Of a DNA stretch of 64,000 nt, positions 62,613-64,000 are shown one piece after another (within the stretch, counting starts at the first letter, position 1; every line of letters starts with the position of its first letter). The notes under the pieces are model-generated. The model worked only from the letters and a program-made list of their open reading frames with translations, ran no database searches and had not been told where the DNA came from. Where the stretch lies: NCBI GenBank assembly GCA_963750255.1, contig CAVVPZ010000006.1, positions 248,001 through 312,000 of the forward strand. Reading direction: 5' to 3'. This stretch comes from DATLED01 sp963750255 (GTDB lineage: Bacteria > Actinomycetota > Acidimicrobiia > Acidimicrobiales > CADCTF01). Position numbers and translations under genes: made by a program.

Positions 62613-63467
62613 ATGTCCCTCGACCCGACCGTGGCCCGCAAGACCTGGCGGACCCTCGAACCCGTGCACGGCCTGATCTACTTCGCGCCCGAGGCCGGCG
62701 AGGCCTACGAAGCGCTCGGGCTGCCCCCGGGGATGGGCGGATACTTCGCGTCGAGAGCGGCGGCCATGGGTCCTGTGTCGGCCGAGGTAGTGGTGTCGAC
62801 CTTCTTCAACTTCCATCCCGCCTTCGTGGCCGAGACGATCCCGTCGGCGTGGAACACCGCGTCCCCCGAGGCGATTCTTGCGTCTCGGTTCGGAGCCGCT
62901 GAGCGGGCCCTCAGGGCACGGCTGGGCGATCTGGCCGAGGGACCGGCGATCGAGGAGGCAGCCACGCTCGCCCGCCGCGCCGCCGAGGAATCGACCCGCT
63001 GGCTCGAAGGCCGACCGCTCTTCGCTGCCCACGCCGCCCTCGACTGGCCCGACGACCCCCTGATGGTGCTCTGGCACGCGCAGACGCTGTTGCGCGAGTT
63101 CCGCGGCGACGGCCACATCGCGGCGATGACCGTCGAGGGTGTGTCAGGTGTCGAGGCGCTGATCATCCATGGCGCCACCGGCGAGGTGCCGCCCAAGACA
63201 CTTCGATCGAGCCGTCGGTGGCCGGCCGACGAGTGGGCCGCGGGTGAAGAGCGGCTTCGGGCCCGGGGTTGGCTCGACGCGAGCGGAGCGCTGACCGACG
63301 CCGGCCGCAACCACCGTCAATGGGTCGAGGACCGCACCGACGCGCTGGCCGCTCCGGCGTACGAAACGCTCGGTGAGGATGGCTGTGAGCGGCTCCGCGG
63401 CCTCGGTCGTCCCCTGTCCCGGGCGATCGTCGAGTCCGGCGGGTTCGGGTTCCCCGCCGCCGACTGA
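62613..63467 (+). CDS. SCO6745 family protein
   Basis: A 284-residue actinobacterial protein of the SCO6745 family (recognised from the pattern of conserved segments; function unknown). Segments: ARKTWRTLEPVHGLIYFAPE, ASRAAAMGPVSAEVVVSTFF, NFHPAFVAETIPSAW, GRPLFAAHAALDWPDDPLMV and VLWHAQTLLREFRGDGHIAA. The C-terminal part (WAAGEERLRARGWLDASGAL) resembles a winged helix. Only 23 bases separate its start from that of the divergent cyclase-family gene, so transcripts may be leaderless. Confidence 0.75.
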   Translation: MSLDPTVARKTWRTLEPVHGLIYFAPEAGEAYEALGLPPGMGGYFASRAAAMGPVSAEVVVSTFFNFHPAFVAETIPSAWNTASPEAILASRFGAAERALRARLGDLAEGPAIEEAATLARRAAEESTRWLEGRPLFAAHAALDWPDDPLMVLWHAQTLLREFRGDGHIAAMTVEGVSGVEALIIHGATGEVPPKTLRSSRRWPADEWAAGEERLRARGWLDASGALTDAGRNHRQWVEDRTDALAAPAYETLGEDGCERLRGLGRPLSRAIVESGGFGFPAAD

Positions 63468-63495
63468 TCCGTCGCCTGCTGGACCGCCTCGGGCC

Positions 63496-63798
63496 TCAGC
63501 CCGCCTGGTCGGCGTCGACGAAGTCGACAGCGACGCTCCCGGTGGCCTTGGCCCGCAACAGCGTCGCCACCTCTTGGTGCGCGGGGTGGACCTGATAGGC
63601 CTCGAGCCCGGCCAGGTCGTCGAAGGTGGCGACGAGTGCGAAGTCGTGCGCTCGTGTCGATTCGACCACGTTGGCGCCGGCTCGCATGGAGCGAAGTGTG
63701 GGCACGACGTCGAGCAGACCGACGAGGCGCCGCCGGCACTCGGCGAGATGCGCATCGCTGGTATCGCTCAGAGTGAAGGTGACGATGTGGACGATCAT
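63496..63798 (-). CDS. Dabb (stress-responsive A/B barrel) domain protein
   Basis: A 100-residue dimeric ferredoxin-like barrel protein. ATG 63798 gives MIVHIVTFTLSDTSDAHLAE, RRRLVGLLDVVPTLRSMRAG and DFALVATFDDLAGLEAYQVH-P, the family pattern. No catalytic residue is clear; relatives are enzymes or of unknown role. The ATG overlaps the stop of the Nudix gene (ATGA). Confidence 0.85.
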   Translation of the reverse strand: MIVHIVTFTLSDTSDAHLAECRRRLVGLLDVVPTLRSMRAGANVVESTRAHDFALVATFDDLAGLEAYQVHPAHQEVATLLRAKATGSVAVDFVDADQAG

Positions 63799-64000
63799 GC
63801 CGGCACCTCGGCCAGCCAGTCGTCGACCAAGCGACGCGAGATCGACAACGCCGGAGGCAGACCAACGGCACCGTGGGTCAACTCCTCCCGTGTGTACCAG
63901 CAAGCATCGACCAGTTCGTCGGGGTCGGGAGCGAGCTCGTCGCTCGAGGCGTCGGCGCGGAATCCGAGCATGACCGACGCCGGGAACGGCCACGGCTGGG
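63795..64000 (-). CDS. NudC-like Nudix hydrolase, C-terminal part (cut by window edge)
   Basis: The last 68 codons of a gene continuing beyond 64000. It begins QPWPFPASVMLGFRADASSD, the segment that follows the Nudix box in NAD pyrophosphatases (the SQPWPFPxS signature), then PDELVDACWYTREELTH and ends WLAEVPA. NudC hydrolyses NAD(H) and removes NAD caps from RNA. The Nudix box itself is outside the window. Its stop overlaps the Dabb gene start. Confidence 0.75.
   Translation of the reverse strand, partial: QPWPFPASVMLGFRADASSDELAPDPDELVDACWYTREELTHGAVGLPPALSISRRLVDDWLAEVPA

Overview
The window is high-GC, densely coded bacterial DNA with many ATGA/GTGA stop-start overlaps, frequent GTG starts, a BldC-type regulator, a SARP/AfsR-type regulator and a secreted protein carrying GYWLVASDGGVFSFG repeats. 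Together these suggest an uncultured or little-studied actinomycete, most likely of class Acidimicrobiia. That placement is an inference from gene content; no rRNA is present. No CRISPR array, insertion sequence, phage or integrase was seen.

Layout. 32-5976: a NicO-type nickel/cobalt permease divergent from a membrane-anchored protein, a DUF4331 protein, a TPR protein and a lipoprotein. 6066-9234 (minus): a single-chain E1 alpha/beta 2-oxoacid dehydrogenase coupled to a Leu/Val dehydrogenase, a branched-chain amino acid catabolic pair. 9381-13405: BldC-like regulator, ACT-malic enzyme, HAD hydrolase, VanY-type carboxypeptidase and a small unknown protein. 13476-16688: a large secreted repeat protein. 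16957-17109: tRNA-Phe and tRNA-Asp. 17209-24745: a winged-helix protein, a TetR/methyltransferase divergon, a SARP-ATPase regulator and a flavoprotein. 24776-29648: tRNA-Glu and four overlapping minus-strand genes (S51-like/CysRS-tail fusion, alpha/beta hydrolase, two Gfo/Idh/MocA oxidoreductases). 29711-31937: PlsY-DegV, and DUF2017-ClpS. 31934-42853: respiratory block with heme A and heme O synthases, an unusual four-gene module (heme-copper oxidase subunit I homologue without its heme and most copper ligands, subunit III homologue, membrane type-I cupredoxin, TlpA thioredoxin), then a canonical caa3 oxidase ctaC-D-E-F and ctaG. 42858-48970: ABC-2 exporter, serS, acyl-CoA synthetase, sdhCD and a DinB-like protein. 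48986-52154: Fur/Zur regulator divergent from a Zn/Mn ABC importer. 52165-55669: an OpuC-like osmolyte importer. 55682-58090: DUF1684, unknown, redoxin, a 54-residue acidic protein and hemerythrin. 58115-64000: cyclase-ATPase-TPR regulator, cyclase-family hydrolase, SCO6745-family protein, Dabb protein and a partial NudC-like hydrolase.

The most unusual element is the degenerate oxidase-like module at 33892-37662. It keeps the fold and gene order of a terminal oxidase, but its subunit I lacks both low-spin heme His ligands, the high-spin heme His, two of three CuB His and the cross-linked Tyr. A type-I copper domain stands where a CuA subunit II would be expected, and the module runs directly into the real caa3 operon.

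Reading frames. Between about 0.4 and 27.1 kb many genes are interrupted by single-base frame changes although the protein on both sides continues its family. From 27.2 to 61.8 kb almost every gene is intact. The frame breaks look like sequence error in part of the assembly more than decay, so interrupted genes are listed as whole genes with the break positions given.
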